NCBI RefSeq assembly: GCF_900156175.1
Contig: NZ_FTMV01000013.1
Span: 160,634 to 224,633, forward strand
Source: Janthinobacterium sp. TND4EL3
GTDB taxonomy: Bacteria; Pseudomonadota; Gammaproteobacteria; Burkholderiales; Burkholderiaceae_D
Direction of reading: 5' to 3'
DNA length: 64,000 nt
Shown: positions 11,264-20,406 of the stretch, in pieces
Position numbering within the stretch: position 1 is the stretch's first letter
How the letters are laid out: each line of letters starts with the position of its first letter
Made by a program: the position numbers and the translations under genes
The notes under the pieces: model-generated
Seen by the model: the letters and a program-made list of their open reading frames with translations, nothing else
Told to the model about the DNA's origin: nothing
The model's database searches: none

Positions 11264-12942
11264 AAACTTCCCTCATGCTGAACCCCGTCCTGCGCCAGCT
11301 GCTGCTGGCCCAGCCAGGCAAGCTGATCGCCGGCGCCGTGCTGGCGGCCCTGACGGTGGTGGCCGGCATGGCCCTGCTGGGCTTGTCCGGCTGGTTTATT
11401 ACCGCCACTTCGATTGCCGGCCTGCACGCGTCCACCGCCATCGTCTTCGACGTCTTCGGCCCGTCGGCCGGCATCCGCCTGCTGGCCATCGGTCGCACGG
11501 GTTCGCGCTATGCGGAGCGCCTCGTCACGCACGACGCCACGTTTGCCGCGCTGGCGGCCATCCGCGTGCAGCTGTTCCGCGGCTGGTCGCGCCCCGAGGC
11601 GGCGGGCCGCCTGCTGCGCCAGCCCGCCAGGCTGCTGTTCCGCCTGACGGCCGACATCGAGGCCCTCGAAGCGCTGTATTTGCGCCTGCTGGTGCCGGCC
11701 TTTTCGGCCCTGTGCGCGGCCTTGCTGGCCGGCGTGGCGCTGGGCGTCATGCAGTGGCAGCTGGGCCTGGGCCTGGCGCTGTGGCTGCTGGCCGCCGGCG
11801 GCGGCATCAGCTGGGTGGTGGCCCGCCGCGCGCGCCGGCCCGCCATCGTGCGCTCGCGCGCCATCGAAAAATTGCGTTCCGGCGCCATCGACCTGGTGGC
11901 CGGACAGACGGATCTGGTGATGGCGGGCCGCATCGACGCCCAGTGCGACGCGCTGGCGCAGATTGACCGCTCGCTGGCGCAAGCCGATTTGGCCCTGCAG
12001 CGCCTGGACACGGCGGCCGGCGCCGCGTATGGCGTGGCCGGCAGCGCGACCTTGGCCGGCGTGTTGCTGGCCGTGGCGGCGCTGGCGCAGCAGCAGGCGC
12101 TGAGCATGCCTGCGGCGGCCTTGGCCCTGCTGGTCGCCCTGACGGCCGTGGAGCCGTTCGCGGGGCTGCGCCGCGGCGCGCTGGAAGCGGGACGCATGCT
12201 GCTGGCCATGCGCCGCCTGGCGCCGCGCCTTGATGCACGCGAAGCCGCCGCGCCGCCCGCTGACAGCACGGCTGGCCTGCGCCTGGAACGCGTCAGCGCC
12301 GCGCATGCGGGCAGCAATGTTGCAATTTTGCATGACATATCGCTGCATATCGGGCAGGGCGAGCGCGTGGCCGTGATCGGTCCCAGCGGCGCGGGCAAGT
12401 CCACCCTGCTGGCCATCGCCGCGCGCGAGCTGGCGCCGCTGTCGGGCTGCGTCAGCGCACCGCGCGCCTGCCTGCTGACGCAGAAGACGGAACTGTTCCA
12501 GGACAGCCTGCGCGACAACCTGCGCCTGGCCGACCCGTCCGCCAGCGACGCGCAGCTGTGGCAAGCCTTGCACGCGGCCGGCCTGGACGAGGAAGTGCGG
12601 GCCTTCGCGGATGGCCTGGACACCATGCTGGGCGAGGGCGGCCTGGGCCTGTCCGGCGGCCAGGCACGGCGCTTGGCGCTGGCGCGCCTGTTCCTGCACG
12701 AATCGACGTTGTGGCTGCTGGACGAAGCGACGGAAGCGCTCAATGCGCAGACGGCAAGCGACGTGCTGCAGCGCCTGCGTGCGCGCAGCGCGGGGCGCAC
12801 CTTGCTGATCGCAAGCCACTTGCGGCGCGAAGCGGCGCTGGCGGACCGCCTGCTGCGCATCCGCGACGGCCGCATCGTCGAGGATGTGCGGCGCGGCACG
12901 GCGGCGTTCGAGGCGGCGCTGGCCGGCTTGCGCGCAGATTAA
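11260..12942 (+). CDS. cydC: Thiol reductant ABC exporter subunit CydC
   Basis: 560 residues, partner of CydD in the heterodimeric exporter. Membrane domain over residues 15-300 with the conserved LLGLSGWFITATSIAGL near the first helices; ATPase domain with Walker A GPSGAGKST (374-382), LSGGQ (~464) and LLDEATEALNAQT. It starts inside the cydD stop (ATGA). cydA begins about 125 bp downstream, without an obvious terminator between them, so a single cydDCAB transcript is likely. The D-loop SEALNAQ-like form is normal for CydC. Confidence 0.93.
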   Translation: MKTSLMLNPVLRQLLLAQPGKLIAGAVLAALTVVAGMALLGLSGWFITATSIAGLHASTAIVFDVFGPSAGIRLLAIGRTGSRYAERLVTHDATFAALAAIRVQLFRGWSRPEAAGRLLRQPARLLFRLTADIEALEALYLRLLVPAFSALCAALLAGVALGVMQWQLGLGLALWLLAAGGGISWVVARRARRPAIVRSRAIEKLRSGAIDLVAGQTDLVMAGRIDAQCDALAQIDRSLAQADLALQRLDTAAGAAYGVAGSATLAGVLLAVAALAQQQALSMPAAALALLVALTAVEPFAGLRRGALEAGRMLLAMRRLAPRLDAREAAAPPADSTAGLRLERVSAAHAGSNVAILHDISLHIGQGERVAVIGPSGAGKSTLLAIAARELAPLSGCVSAPRACLLTQKTELFQDSLRDNLRLADPSASDAQLWQALHAAGLDEEVRAFADGLDTMLGEGGLGLSGGQARRLALARLFLHESTLWLLDEATEALNAQTASDVLQRLRARSAGRTLLIASHLRREAALADRLLRIRDGRIVEDVRRGTAAFEAALAGLRAD

Positions 12943-13068
12943 GGAATAAGGGAAAGACGGGAGACACAGGCGGTGCCGCACGCCAGCCTGAGGGCGGCGG
13001 AACCAATCGAACTACATCAGATAGATACCAAGTTTACAATTACAGCAGGGAAACACCAAGGAAATCAT

Positions 13069-14646
13069 ATGGACTTCGATATTGTCGCTTTATCCAGACT
13101 GCAGTTTGCGCTGACAGCTCTGTACCACTTTATATTCGTTCCGCTGACGCTAGGCCTGTCAGTGATCCTCGCCATCATGGAAACCGTGTACGTGATGACG
13201 GGTCGCACCATCTGGCGCGACATGACCAAGTTCTGGGGTGTCTTGTTCGGCATCAACTTCGCCATGGGCGTGGCGACGGGCATCGTCATGGAATTCCAGT
13301 TCGGCATGAACTGGAGCTACTACAGCCATTATGTGGGCGACATCTTCGGCGCGCCGCTGGCCATCGAGGGCTTGATGGCCTTCTTCCTGGAAGCGACCTT
13401 CGTCGGCCTGTTCTTCTTCGGCTGGGACAAGCTGTCGAAGCGCGGCCACCTGGTCACGACCTGGCTGGTGGCCATCGGCTCGAACTTCTCGGCCCTGTGG
13501 ATTCTGATCGCCAACGGCTGGATGCAAAATCCCGTCGGCGCGGCCTTCAATCCGCAGACCATGCGCATGGAAGTGACGGATTTCGGCGCCGTGCTGACGA
13601 ATCCTGTTGCACAGGCGAAATTCGTGCACACGGTGTCGGCCGGCTATACGGCGGCGGCCATCTTCGTGCTGGGCATTTCCGCCTGGTATCTGCTCAAGGG
13701 CCGCCACGTGCAGCTGGCCAAGCGCTCGATGACGGTGGCCGCCTCGTTCGGCCTGGCCGCCACCCTGTCGGTGGTGGTGCTGGGCGATGAAAGCGGCTAC
13801 CTGTCGTCCGAACATCAAAAAATGAAGCTGGCCGCCATCGAGGCCATGTGGACCACGGAGCCGGCGCCCGCCGCCTTCACGGCCTTCGGCTTCCCCGACG
13901 CGAAAGCGCGCGAGACGCATTACGCCGTGCACATCCCGATGGTGATGGGCCTGATCGGCACGCGTTCGCTGACGACGGAAATTCCCGGCATCGAGCAGCT
14001 GGTCGACCGCGGCGAGCTGCTGATACAGGACGGCATCAAGGCCTATGACGCGCTGCAGACCATCCGCAGCGTGACGCCGGGCAGCCCCGTGCCGCAGGAC
14101 GCGAAGGACGTGTTCGAGTCGAAAGGCCAGTCCCTGGGCTATGCCTTGTTATTGAAACGCTATGTCGACGATCCGCGCCAGGCCACGCCCGAGCAGATCC
14201 GCAAGGCCGCGCTCGACACCGTGCCGCCCGTCGGGCCCCTGTTCTGGTCCTTCCGCGTGATGGTCGGCCTGGGCATGTTCTTTATCTTGTTGACCGGTAC
14301 CTTCTTCATCCTGTCGACGCGCCGCACGCTGGACAAGCACCGCTGGCTGCTGAAACTGGCCGTGTTCGCCATCCCGCTGCCGTGGGTGGCCATCGAGGCG
14401 GGCTGGATCGTGGCCGAAGTGGGCCGCCAGCCATGGGTCATCGAAGGCGTGCTGCCGACTGCCGTGGCCGTCTCGAACCTCGGTGCGACGACCTTGCTCA
14501 TTACCATCGCCGGCTTTGCCGCCATCTACACCGTGCTGTTGATTATCGAAATGAAGCTCATGCTCAAGGCCATCCGCAAGGGGCCGGACGAGACGGCGCC
14601 GGCCCCCGTGCCAGCGGCCGCAGCCATTCATACTCAACGCGCCTAA
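13069..14646 (+). CDS. cydA: Cytochrome bd ubiquinol oxidase subunit I
   Basis: 525 residues from ATG 13069, which has AAGGAA six bases upstream; an upstream in-frame GTG at 12973 is less likely. The protein opens LSRLQFALTALYHFIFVPLTLG, with the heme b595 ligand His20; GRQPWVIEGVLPT is the signature of subunit I. Length and the extended central loop (~residues 240-380) fit the long Q-loop class found in E. coli. It is the heme-bearing, quinol-oxidising subunit of the high-affinity terminal oxidase. Confidence 0.97.
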   Translation: MDFDIVALSRLQFALTALYHFIFVPLTLGLSVILAIMETVYVMTGRTIWRDMTKFWGVLFGINFAMGVATGIVMEFQFGMNWSYYSHYVGDIFGAPLAIEGLMAFFLEATFVGLFFFGWDKLSKRGHLVTTWLVAIGSNFSALWILIANGWMQNPVGAAFNPQTMRMEVTDFGAVLTNPVAQAKFVHTVSAGYTAAAIFVLGISAWYLLKGRHVQLAKRSMTVAASFGLAATLSVVVLGDESGYLSSEHQKMKLAAIEAMWTTEPAPAAFTAFGFPDAKARETHYAVHIPMVMGLIGTRSLTTEIPGIEQLVDRGELLIQDGIKAYDALQTIRSVTPGSPVPQDAKDVFESKGQSLGYALLLKRYVDDPRQATPEQIRKAALDTVPPVGPLFWSFRVMVGLGMFFILLTGTFFILSTRRTLDKHRWLLKLAVFAIPLPWVAIEAGWIVAEVGRQPWVIEGVLPTAVAVSNLGATTLLITIAGFAAIYTVLLIIEMKLMLKAIRKGPDETAPAPVPAAAAIHTQRA

Positions 14647-14659
14647 GGAGGGCCAGACC

Positions 14660-15814
14660 ATGATTTTGCATGAAATGATTTCGTATGAAACACTGCGCCT
14701 GATCTGGTGGCTGCTGATCGGCATATTGCTGGTGGGCTTTGCCATCACGGACGGCTTCGACCTGGGCACCGGTATTTTGCTGCCCTTCGTCGGCAAGACG
14801 GACCTGGAGCGCCGCGTCGTCATCAACAGTATCGGTCCCGTGTGGGAAGGCAACCAGGTGTGGCTGATCCTCGGCGGCGGCGCCATCTTTGCCGCCTGGC
14901 CGCAGCTGTACGCCGTCTCGTTCTCGGGCTTTTACCTGGCCATGTTCGTCATCCTCGTGGCGCTGATCGTGCGTCCCGTGGCGTTCAAGTTCCGCAGCAA
15001 GCGCGAAGACCCGCGCTGGCGCGCCCGCTGGGACGCGGCCCTGTTCGTGGGCGGCTTCGTGCCGGCCCTGATCTGCGGCGTGGCCATCGGCAACGTGCTG
15101 CAGGGCGTGCCGTTCCGTTTTTCGCCGGACATGCACATCTTCTATGACGGCAGCTTCTTTGCGCTGCTCAACCCGTTCGCCTTGCTGTGCGGCCTCGTTT
15201 CGGTGGCCATGCTGGTGATGCACGGCGCCACCTGGCTGCAGCTGAAAACGGACGGTGCCGTGGCGGAACGTTCGCGCCGCTACGGCAGCGTGGCGGCGAT
15301 TGCGACTGTCGTGCTGTATGCGGCCGCCGGCGTGGCCCTGTGGCTGTGGGTCGATGGCTACCGCGTCACCAGCGCCGTCGTCGCCGACGGTCCGTCGAAC
15401 CCGATGCTGAAAACGGCGCAAGTGCACGTGGGCGCCTGGTTCCTCAACTTCGCGGCCCACCCGTGGACCTGGATCGCTCCTGCGGTCGGCCTGCTTGGCC
15501 CCTTGCTGGCCTTCGGCTTGCTGCGCGCGCGCCGCGAAGTGCCGGCCTTGCTGGCCAGTGCGGCGGCCATCGCCGGCATCATCCTCAGCGTGGGCGCGGC
15601 CATGTTCCCGTTCATTTTGCCGTCGTCGATCGACCCGCGCGCCAGCCTGACCGTGTGGGATTCCTCGTCCAGCCACATGACCCTGTTCATCATGCTCGTT
15701 GTCACGGCCGTCTTCATTCCCCTCATCGTGGCCTACACGACGTGGGTGTATAAAGTGCTGTGGGGTAAGGTTGACGGCAAAGCCATCGAAGACGACACCG
15801 GTCACGCTTATTGA
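14660..15814 (+). CDS. cydB: Cytochrome bd ubiquinol oxidase subunit II
   Basis: 384 residues with about eight to nine membrane helices. Near the start it has LIWWLLIGILLVGFAITDGFDLG, then GPVWEGNQVWLILGGGAIFAAWP, the family signature. It pairs with CydA. TAAGGAGGG lies 8 bases before the ATG, 13 bp after the cydA stop. A palindromic repeat element separates it from cydX. Confidence 0.97.
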   Translation: MILHEMISYETLRLIWWLLIGILLVGFAITDGFDLGTGILLPFVGKTDLERRVVINSIGPVWEGNQVWLILGGGAIFAAWPQLYAVSFSGFYLAMFVILVALIVRPVAFKFRSKREDPRWRARWDAALFVGGFVPALICGVAIGNVLQGVPFRFSPDMHIFYDGSFFALLNPFALLCGLVSVAMLVMHGATWLQLKTDGAVAERSRRYGSVAAIATVVLYAAAGVALWLWVDGYRVTSAVVADGPSNPMLKTAQVHVGAWFLNFAAHPWTWIAPAVGLLGPLLAFGLLRARREVPALLASAAAIAGIILSVGAAMFPFILPSSIDPRASLTVWDSSSSHMTLFIMLVVTAVFIPLIVAYTTWVYKVLWGKVDGKAIEDDTGHAY

Positions 15815-15815
15815 G

Positions 15816-15937
15816 AACACCTGACTCAACCTGCTGCGCGTCGCCCTTTGCGGCCGGCGATGCTCACCGTACTGGAGTACGGTTGCGCTTCTCGGCCACA
15901 CATCGCTGCCGCCCGCGACGTTTTTGTTAGGTGTCGT
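15816..15937. repeat. Dispersed palindromic repeat element, copy 1 (between cydB and cydX)
   Basis: Imperfect palindrome with outer arms AACACCTGAC.../...GTTAGGTGT and a central hairpin CCGTAC-TGGA-GTACGG (15867-15882) set in GATGCTCAC...GTTGCGC. A second copy lies at 50884-51003 with the same framework. It looks like a small non-autonomous (REP/MITE-like) element. Confidence 0.75.
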
Positions 15938-15987
15938 TAGTTTGATCGTAAAAACGATCAAGCTGGAATTGAATAAAGGAAATAATT

Positions 15988-16113
15988 ATGTGGTATTTCG
16001 CCTGGATACTGGGTCTTCCGCTGGCGGCGACCTTCGCCGTGCTCAATGCGATGTGGTATGAAGTCGCCGATGGCGACACGACGCCCGAGCAGTACCGCGA
16101 CACGCCCAAGTAA
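15988..16113 (+). CDS. cydX: Cytochrome bd-I oxidase small subunit CydX
   Basis: 41 residues: it begins MWYFAWILGLPLAATFAVLNAM, the invariant CydX/YbgT opening, with one membrane helix and an acidic C-terminus. CydX (37 residues in E. coli) stabilises the heme environment of the CydAB oxidase. ATAAAGGAAATAATT gives a good ribosome binding site. It sits ~170 bp after cydB, beyond a palindromic repeat, and before a strong terminator, so it is the last gene of the cyd operon. Confidence 0.93.
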   Translation: MWYFAWILGLPLAATFAVLNAMWYEVADGDTTPEQYRDTPK

Positions 16114-16132
16114 GCGCGTGCCGGCTTGACTG

Positions 16133-16182
16133 GCCCCGCCCGGCGCGATGGTTTTGCCATCGCTGCCCGGCGGGGCTTTTCT
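16133..16182 (+). terminator. Terminator of the cyd operon
   Basis: GCCCCGCC (16133-16140) pairs with GGCGGGGC (16169-16176), with inner pairing GCGATGG/CCATCGC, followed by TTTTCT. Lies 20 bp after the cydX stop. Confidence 0.88.
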
Positions 16183-16645
16183 ATGGTTTCCGCATTTCCC
16201 GAAAGCAAGCACCGCAATCAGCAGGCTGTGAGGCGCGGCGAAAGGCGTTGTGCGGCCAATACAGAACGCGTCACCGTCGCGCCAGAACGTCACGGCTCCC
16301 CGCCGCATTCCCGCCGCCCGGTCCCTGCATCTCCAACGCCCACCCCTGCCGTTCGCGGCAGCCGCGCGCAGGGGAGGGAAGCGCCAGAATGTGTTTTCAT
16401 GCCGATGTCACGGCTCTTTACCTAAATTTATGTTCTTTGTGTTTTTTATTTACTTATTTGTGAATTTTAATTAAATTCGCACTAAATTGTCAGGCTTCAC
16501 TGTAAAATAAGTTGCCTGTCATAAAAATAGAATGAATTTTTAGTAAGTTGTCGCGGCGTCGGCCGAGCGCCTGCCATCCGTGCGCGAGCAGTGCCGCCCC
16601 GGTCGCTGAACCAGACGCGAGCATAGTTAATTTAAGGAAAACATC
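16183..16645 (+). promoter_or_regulatory. 460-bp gap upstream of the chemoreceptor, with a possible sigma-28 promoter
   Basis: No gene is seen. The region turns AT-rich from about 16420. GTAAGTTG (16543-16550), 11 bp, GCCGAGCG (16562-16569) partly matches the flagellar sigma-28 consensus TAAAGTTT-N11-GCCGATAA (10 of 16), a fitting promoter type for a chemoreceptor gene starting 75 bp later. Weak evidence. Confidence 0.3.
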
Positions 16646-18205
16646 ATGAGCATGCTAAGAGGACTCAAACTAACGCACCGCCTGGCTGTGCTGATTGTGA
16701 TCTTTTCAGTCGGTTTCATCCTCTATGGCCTATGGTCGTTCAAGACTCTGCAAGAATGGAAAGTGAACGGCCCTGTCTATCAGAAAATTGTGCAAAGCAA
16801 GGATCTGATTGCGGACGTGTTGCCACCGCCGGAGTACATACTGGAATCGTACCTGGTCAGTTTTCAGCTGCTGGCGACCGAGGAGCGTGCCGAACAGGCG
16901 CAGTTGATCGCCCAATTCAAGACGCTCAAGCATGATTACGATGAACGCCATGCATTCTGGAAAGGGGAGACACTGGATGCCGATATCGCCGTGCTGCTGC
17001 TGGACAAGGCGCATGCGCCGGCGCTGGACTTCTACACGGTTGCACTGCAACAATTCATTCCCGCAATCGAGGCGCAGGACAAGGCTGGCGCCGCCGTTGC
17101 CATGAAAAAAATGACGACGAGTTACGCCCGGCACCTGCAGGCCATCAAGCAACTGGTCGAGTTGACCACCCAACGCGCGTCGGCAATAGAGGCGGAGTCG
17201 GGCGCGCGCATCACGGTGGCGAGCAGCCTGCTGCTGGCGATACTGCTGCTCTCGCTGGGGACGGCGATCGTGGTGGCTGTGCTCATCAGCAAGAGTATTA
17301 CCAAGCCACTGCGGGACGCCGTGCATGTTGCCCGCATTGTCGCTTCCGGTGACCTGCGCAGCCATATCGCGACCGACTATCGCGACGAGCCGGGCGAACT
17401 GATGCGTGCTTTGAAAAGCATGACGGAGAGCCTGCGTCATACGGTGGGCCGTGTGCGTGGCGGTACGGAAACCATTTCGACCGCCTCGCAGGAAATTGCT
17501 GCTGGCAATCTGGACCTCTCGGCCAGAACGGAGGCTCAGGCCGGTGCACTGGAGCAAACGTCGTCGGCGATGCAGCAATTGACCAGCACGGTGCAGCAGA
17601 ATGCCGAAAGCGCCCAGCAAGCCAATCAACTGGTTTTGTCGGCGTCAGCGGTTGCGGTGCAGGGCGGGCAGGTGGTCGAGCGTGTCGTCGCGACCATGGT
17701 ATCGATCAAGGACAGCTCGAACCGTATCGTCGAGATCATTTCCGTGATCGATGGCATCGCGTTTCAGACGAATATCCTGGCCCTGAACGCGGCGGTGGAA
17801 GCGGCGCGCGCCGGTGAACTGGGGCGTGGTTTTGCTGTCGTCGCATCGGAAGTGCGCGCCCTGGCGCAACGTTCCGCCAGTGCCGCCAAAGAGATCAAGC
17901 AGCTGATAGCGGAATCGGTCGAAAAAGTCGAGCTTGGCAGCAACCTGGTCGATGAAGCGGGCGGCACGATGAAGCAAATCGTGTCCTCGGTCCAGCAAGT
18001 GGCGGGCATCATGGGAGAAATCGCCGTCGCCAGCAACGAGCAGAACGATGGCATCAAACAGGTGAATCAGGCCATCAGCCAGATGGATGCGGTGACCCAG
18101 CAGAACGCCGCCCTGGTCGAGCAGGCAGCAGCGGCAGCGGCCAGCATGCAGGAGCAGGCGGACAGCATGATGCAGGACGTGCGCGTATTCAAATTGCTGG
18201 CGTGA
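16646..18205 (+). CDS. Methyl-accepting chemotaxis protein
   Basis: 519 residues with the classic transducer layout: membrane helix (~11-31), a periplasmic four-helix ligand-binding domain (~32-187), second membrane helix (~190-212), HAMP domain (ISKSITKPLRDAVHVARIVASGDLR, ~213-265), and a long coiled-coil signalling domain with the conserved hairpin tip IDGIAFQTNILALNAAVEAARAGELGRGFAVVASEVR (~374-410). It signals through CheW/CheA. No CheR-binding pentapeptide is present at the C-terminus (ends RVFKLLA). The ligand is unknown. AAGGAAAACATC precedes the ATG. Confidence 0.95.
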   Translation: MSMLRGLKLTHRLAVLIVIFSVGFILYGLWSFKTLQEWKVNGPVYQKIVQSKDLIADVLPPPEYILESYLVSFQLLATEERAEQAQLIAQFKTLKHDYDERHAFWKGETLDADIAVLLLDKAHAPALDFYTVALQQFIPAIEAQDKAGAAVAMKKMTTSYARHLQAIKQLVELTTQRASAIEAESGARITVASSLLLAILLLSLGTAIVVAVLISKSITKPLRDAVHVARIVASGDLRSHIATDYRDEPGELMRALKSMTESLRHTVGRVRGGTETISTASQEIAAGNLDLSARTEAQAGALEQTSSAMQQLTSTVQQNAESAQQANQLVLSASAVAVQGGQVVERVVATMVSIKDSSNRIVEIISVIDGIAFQTNILALNAAVEAARAGELGRGFAVVASEVRALAQRSASAAKEIKQLIAESVEKVELGSNLVDEAGGTMKQIVSSVQQVAGIMGEIAVASNEQNDGIKQVNQAISQMDAVTQQNAALVEQAAAAAASMQEQADSMMQDVRVFKLLA

Positions 18206-18245
18206 CCTCAGTGTCCGGCCTCGTGCCGCAAGACAGGCAGGGGAC

Positions 18246-18425
18246 TCAGGCCGGCGTCTTGGGTGGAGGGTTTGGTACGGCAACAGCAATCGGGTCGCTG
18301 GCCGGAAAGCTCTCCTTCAGCGCTTCATCGAGCGCTTCCTCGGCGTGGCTTTCGCCGGCCGGCGTGGGCGAATCGCGCTCCGGAGGCGGGGCGGGCGTGG
18401 TGGCGGCGTTGGTGCTCGAATGCAT
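18246..18425 (-). CDS. Small conserved protein with SFPASDP motif
   Basis: 59 residues from ATG 18425 (GAGGGGAATATC upstream); an upstream ATG at 18452 is possible. A proline/alanine-rich disordered N-terminus leads to EEALDEALKESFPASDPIAV, a motif I recall in many short proteobacterial proteins of unknown function. No signal peptide or membrane helix. Convergent with the chemoreceptor gene. Confidence 0.6.
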   Translation of the reverse strand: MHSSTNAATTPAPPPERDSPTPAGESHAEEALDEALKESFPASDPIAVAVPNPPPKTPA

Positions 18426-18590
18426 GATATTCCCCTCGCGGTGGTGCGCCATGCGGCCGGAGCGGCCTTGGCGCGGACGGATGCTTCCAGCCTAGCACAT
18501 CGCGCAAAAAGCGCGCGCCCGCTGCGCCCGCCGCAGGGGCGGACGGCGGCGTCTGCTACACTGCGCTCCCCTTTGACCGACGGAACCGCC

Positions 18591-19310
18591 ATGACTTCCC
18601 TATCCCTGCCGTACCGTGCCACCGCCCTTGACGCCTGCGCCTGGCTGGCGCAACAGACGGGCACGCCGTGGACCCTGGCGCGTTTGCTGGAGCAGGGCGG
18701 CTTGCCGTACGTGTGGCTCGATTACAGCGAGGCGTGGGCCGAACTGTTCCATGACGGCGTGACGCGCTATGCCGCGCCCGTCGTGTTCATCGAGGACAAG
18801 CAGCACCTGGCCTCGGGCGCCGGCGACGTGTGGCTGCGTTTTACGCGCGACTCCAGCAATATTGCCATCGAACTCAAGGCGCCGGGCCTGCGCGCACCGC
18901 TGGACGGCCTGCACTTCCAGGAGCGCGACCTGTTGCGTTTGCTCAAGGAACTCCAGCATCCGCAGCCGGCCGAAGCGGCAGCGGACAGGGCGCCCGTGGT
19001 CTTGCCCAGCGCCCTGAAGGGCCTGGGGCGCGAGCAGATACTGATTGCCTTTGCCGGCGTGGGCAAGGTCGACCTGGACAAAGGCATGGCCGGCGGCGTG
19101 GGCATCTTTGGCGACGATGGCGCGCGCGTGCGCAAGAATTCGCGCGGCGGCAAGAACAGCCATGTGTGGCATCCCGTCACCCTGGCGTTCGGCTTGCACG
19201 ACGTGCACCGCGTGCCGATGGCGCACCTGAAGAAGGCGTTCGCCACGCAGCCTTTGCTGCGCGAGTGGAAGGCGGACTGGCTGGAATCGCTGCGCCTGCT
19301 GGGCGAGTGA
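18591..19310 (+). CDS. Conserved hypothetical protein, 239 residues
   Basis: Starts at ATG 18591. A soluble protein with no signal peptide; N-terminal part LDACAWLAQQTGTPWTLARLLEQGGLPYVWLDYSEAW resembles phage-related or regulatory proteins with a helical head. The C-terminal part (about 140-200) is glycine- and lysine-rich: GVGKVDLDKGMAGGVGIFGDDGARVRKNSRGGKNSHVWHPVTLAFGL. I do not recognise a defined domain and assign no function. It ends 2 bp before the convergent DUF1294 gene. Confidence 0.65.
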   Translation: MTSLSLPYRATALDACAWLAQQTGTPWTLARLLEQGGLPYVWLDYSEAWAELFHDGVTRYAAPVVFIEDKQHLASGAGDVWLRFTRDSSNIAIELKAPGLRAPLDGLHFQERDLLRLLKELQHPQPAEAAADRAPVVLPSALKGLGREQILIAFAGVGKVDLDKGMAGGVGIFGDDGARVRKNSRGGKNSHVWHPVTLAFGLHDVHRVPMAHLKKAFATQPLLREWKADWLESLRLLGE

Positions 19311-19312
19311 CC

Positions 19313-19687
19313 TTATAACTCGATGGGCGCCACCTCGGTGCCGATATCGGGCGCCGCGTAATGCATGCTGAAGTACACGAAAGCGCCGATATTGAGGGCG
19401 ACCGTGAGCCAGAACACGATGCGGAACGAGCGCTTGCTCGACTTGTGGCGCAGCCATTGCTGCGCCAGCACGGCGCCCGGCCAGCCGCATAGCAATCCCA
19501 GCAGCAGCAAGGTGCGCTCCGAGGTGCGCCAGCGCCCTTGTCTTGCGGCCGACTTGTCGATCGCATAGGCAACGAAACAGCCCAGGCTCAGCACGCCATA
19601 CGCAAGGGCGACCAGGGCGGGGATGTGGAAGAAAAACGTGGCCAGCAAATACAGGACGACAAAGAACAGGATGACAAGGTAGGGCAT
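19313..19687 (-). CDS. DUF1294 family membrane protein
   Basis: 124 residues with three to four membrane helices. The diagnostic stretch is YAIDKSAARQGRWRTSERTLLLLGLLCGWPGAVLAQQWLRHKSSKRSFRIVFW, the DUF1294 signature (K/R-rich loop, GG/CGWPGA, HKS-K-SF). Function unknown; some family members are fused to cold-shock domains, but this one is not. Confidence 0.85.
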   Translation of the reverse strand: MPYLVILFFVVLYLLATFFFHIPALVALAYGVLSLGCFVAYAIDKSAARQGRWRTSERTLLLLGLLCGWPGAVLAQQWLRHKSSKRSFRIVFWLTVALNIGAFVYFSMHYAAPDIGTEVAPIEL

Positions 19688-19744
19688 AGGATGGGTCGGC
19701 TTGAGCGGGGACGTGAGTATCCCACACGGGAGCGATGTTGCCGA

Positions 19745-20311
19745 CTAAAATAAACAGCCTTGCGCCGCATCAACGTGCATGGCGCGGCGGCGCGCATGGC
19801 CCGTCTTCAGCGCTTCACGGTCGCTCGACAGGGCGATGCCTTCCAGCGCCAGCAGGGTTTCCTTGGCATGCAGGCCGCCCGCAAAGCCCGTCAGCTCGCC
19901 CGTGGCGCCGATGACGCGGTGGCAGGGGGCGATGATGGAAATGGGATTCCTGCCATTGGCGGCGCCCACGGCCCGCACGGCGGCGGGGCGGCCGATCTGC
20001 CGCGCGATCTCGCCATAGCTGCGCGTCTGGCCATACGGTATCGTCAGCAGCGCGCGCCACACTTCCTGCTGGAAGGGCGTGCCGGCAAAATCGAGCGGCA
20101 CGTCAAAATGCTGGCGCGTGCCGGCGAAATACTCGCCCAGCTGGCGCGCCGTCTGCTGCAGCACGGCGCTGGCGCCATCGGCGCGCATGGCGCCCAGGCG
20201 CACGCGGTTGGGCTTGTCGTTTTCCCACAGGATGGCCGCCAGTGCCGCGCCGCGCGCCACCAGGGTCAGTTCGCCCACGGGCGAGGGCACCACGATGCAG
20301 TCGTATTCCAT
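19745..20311 (-). CDS. ogt: Methylated-DNA--[protein]-cysteine S-methyltransferase
   Basis: 188 residues from ATG 20311 (AAGGAAGCAAC upstream). Suicide repair enzyme for O6-alkylguanine: the acceptor cysteine lies in PCHRVIG, preceded by the helix-turn-helix GEIARQIGRPAAVRAVGAANGRNPISIIAPCH. It has the N-terminal domain typical of Ogt but no AdaA zinc domain. After the usual end (GGLHAKETLLALEG) there is an extra ~30-residue tail, longer than E. coli Ogt. Divergent from the nucleotidyltransferase gene. Confidence 0.93.
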   Translation of the reverse strand: MEYDCIVVPSPVGELTLVARGAALAAILWENDKPNRVRLGAMRADGASAVLQQTARQLGEYFAGTRQHFDVPLDFAGTPFQQEVWRALLTIPYGQTRSYGEIARQIGRPAAVRAVGAANGRNPISIIAPCHRVIGATGELTGFAGGLHAKETLLALEGIALSSDREALKTGHARRRAMHVDAAQGCLF

Positions 20312-20406
20312 GTTGCTTCCTTGGTCGGAGAGCGCCAGTGTAGCAGGCTGGCGGCGGCCTGCGTATTGCGTGTAGGATAGTGTTTTATCGACATGGAGCA
20401 CCGGCT

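Noticed and set aside
15816..15937. CRISPR repeat or attenuator between cydB and cydX
   Set aside because: Not a short direct-repeat array; the related copy at 50.9 kb in an unrelated context indicates a dispersed palindromic element.
16248..16474. Short plus-strand frames between cydX and the chemoreceptor
   Set aside because: They run into AT-rich promoter sequence, have no ribosome binding sites and resemble random translation.
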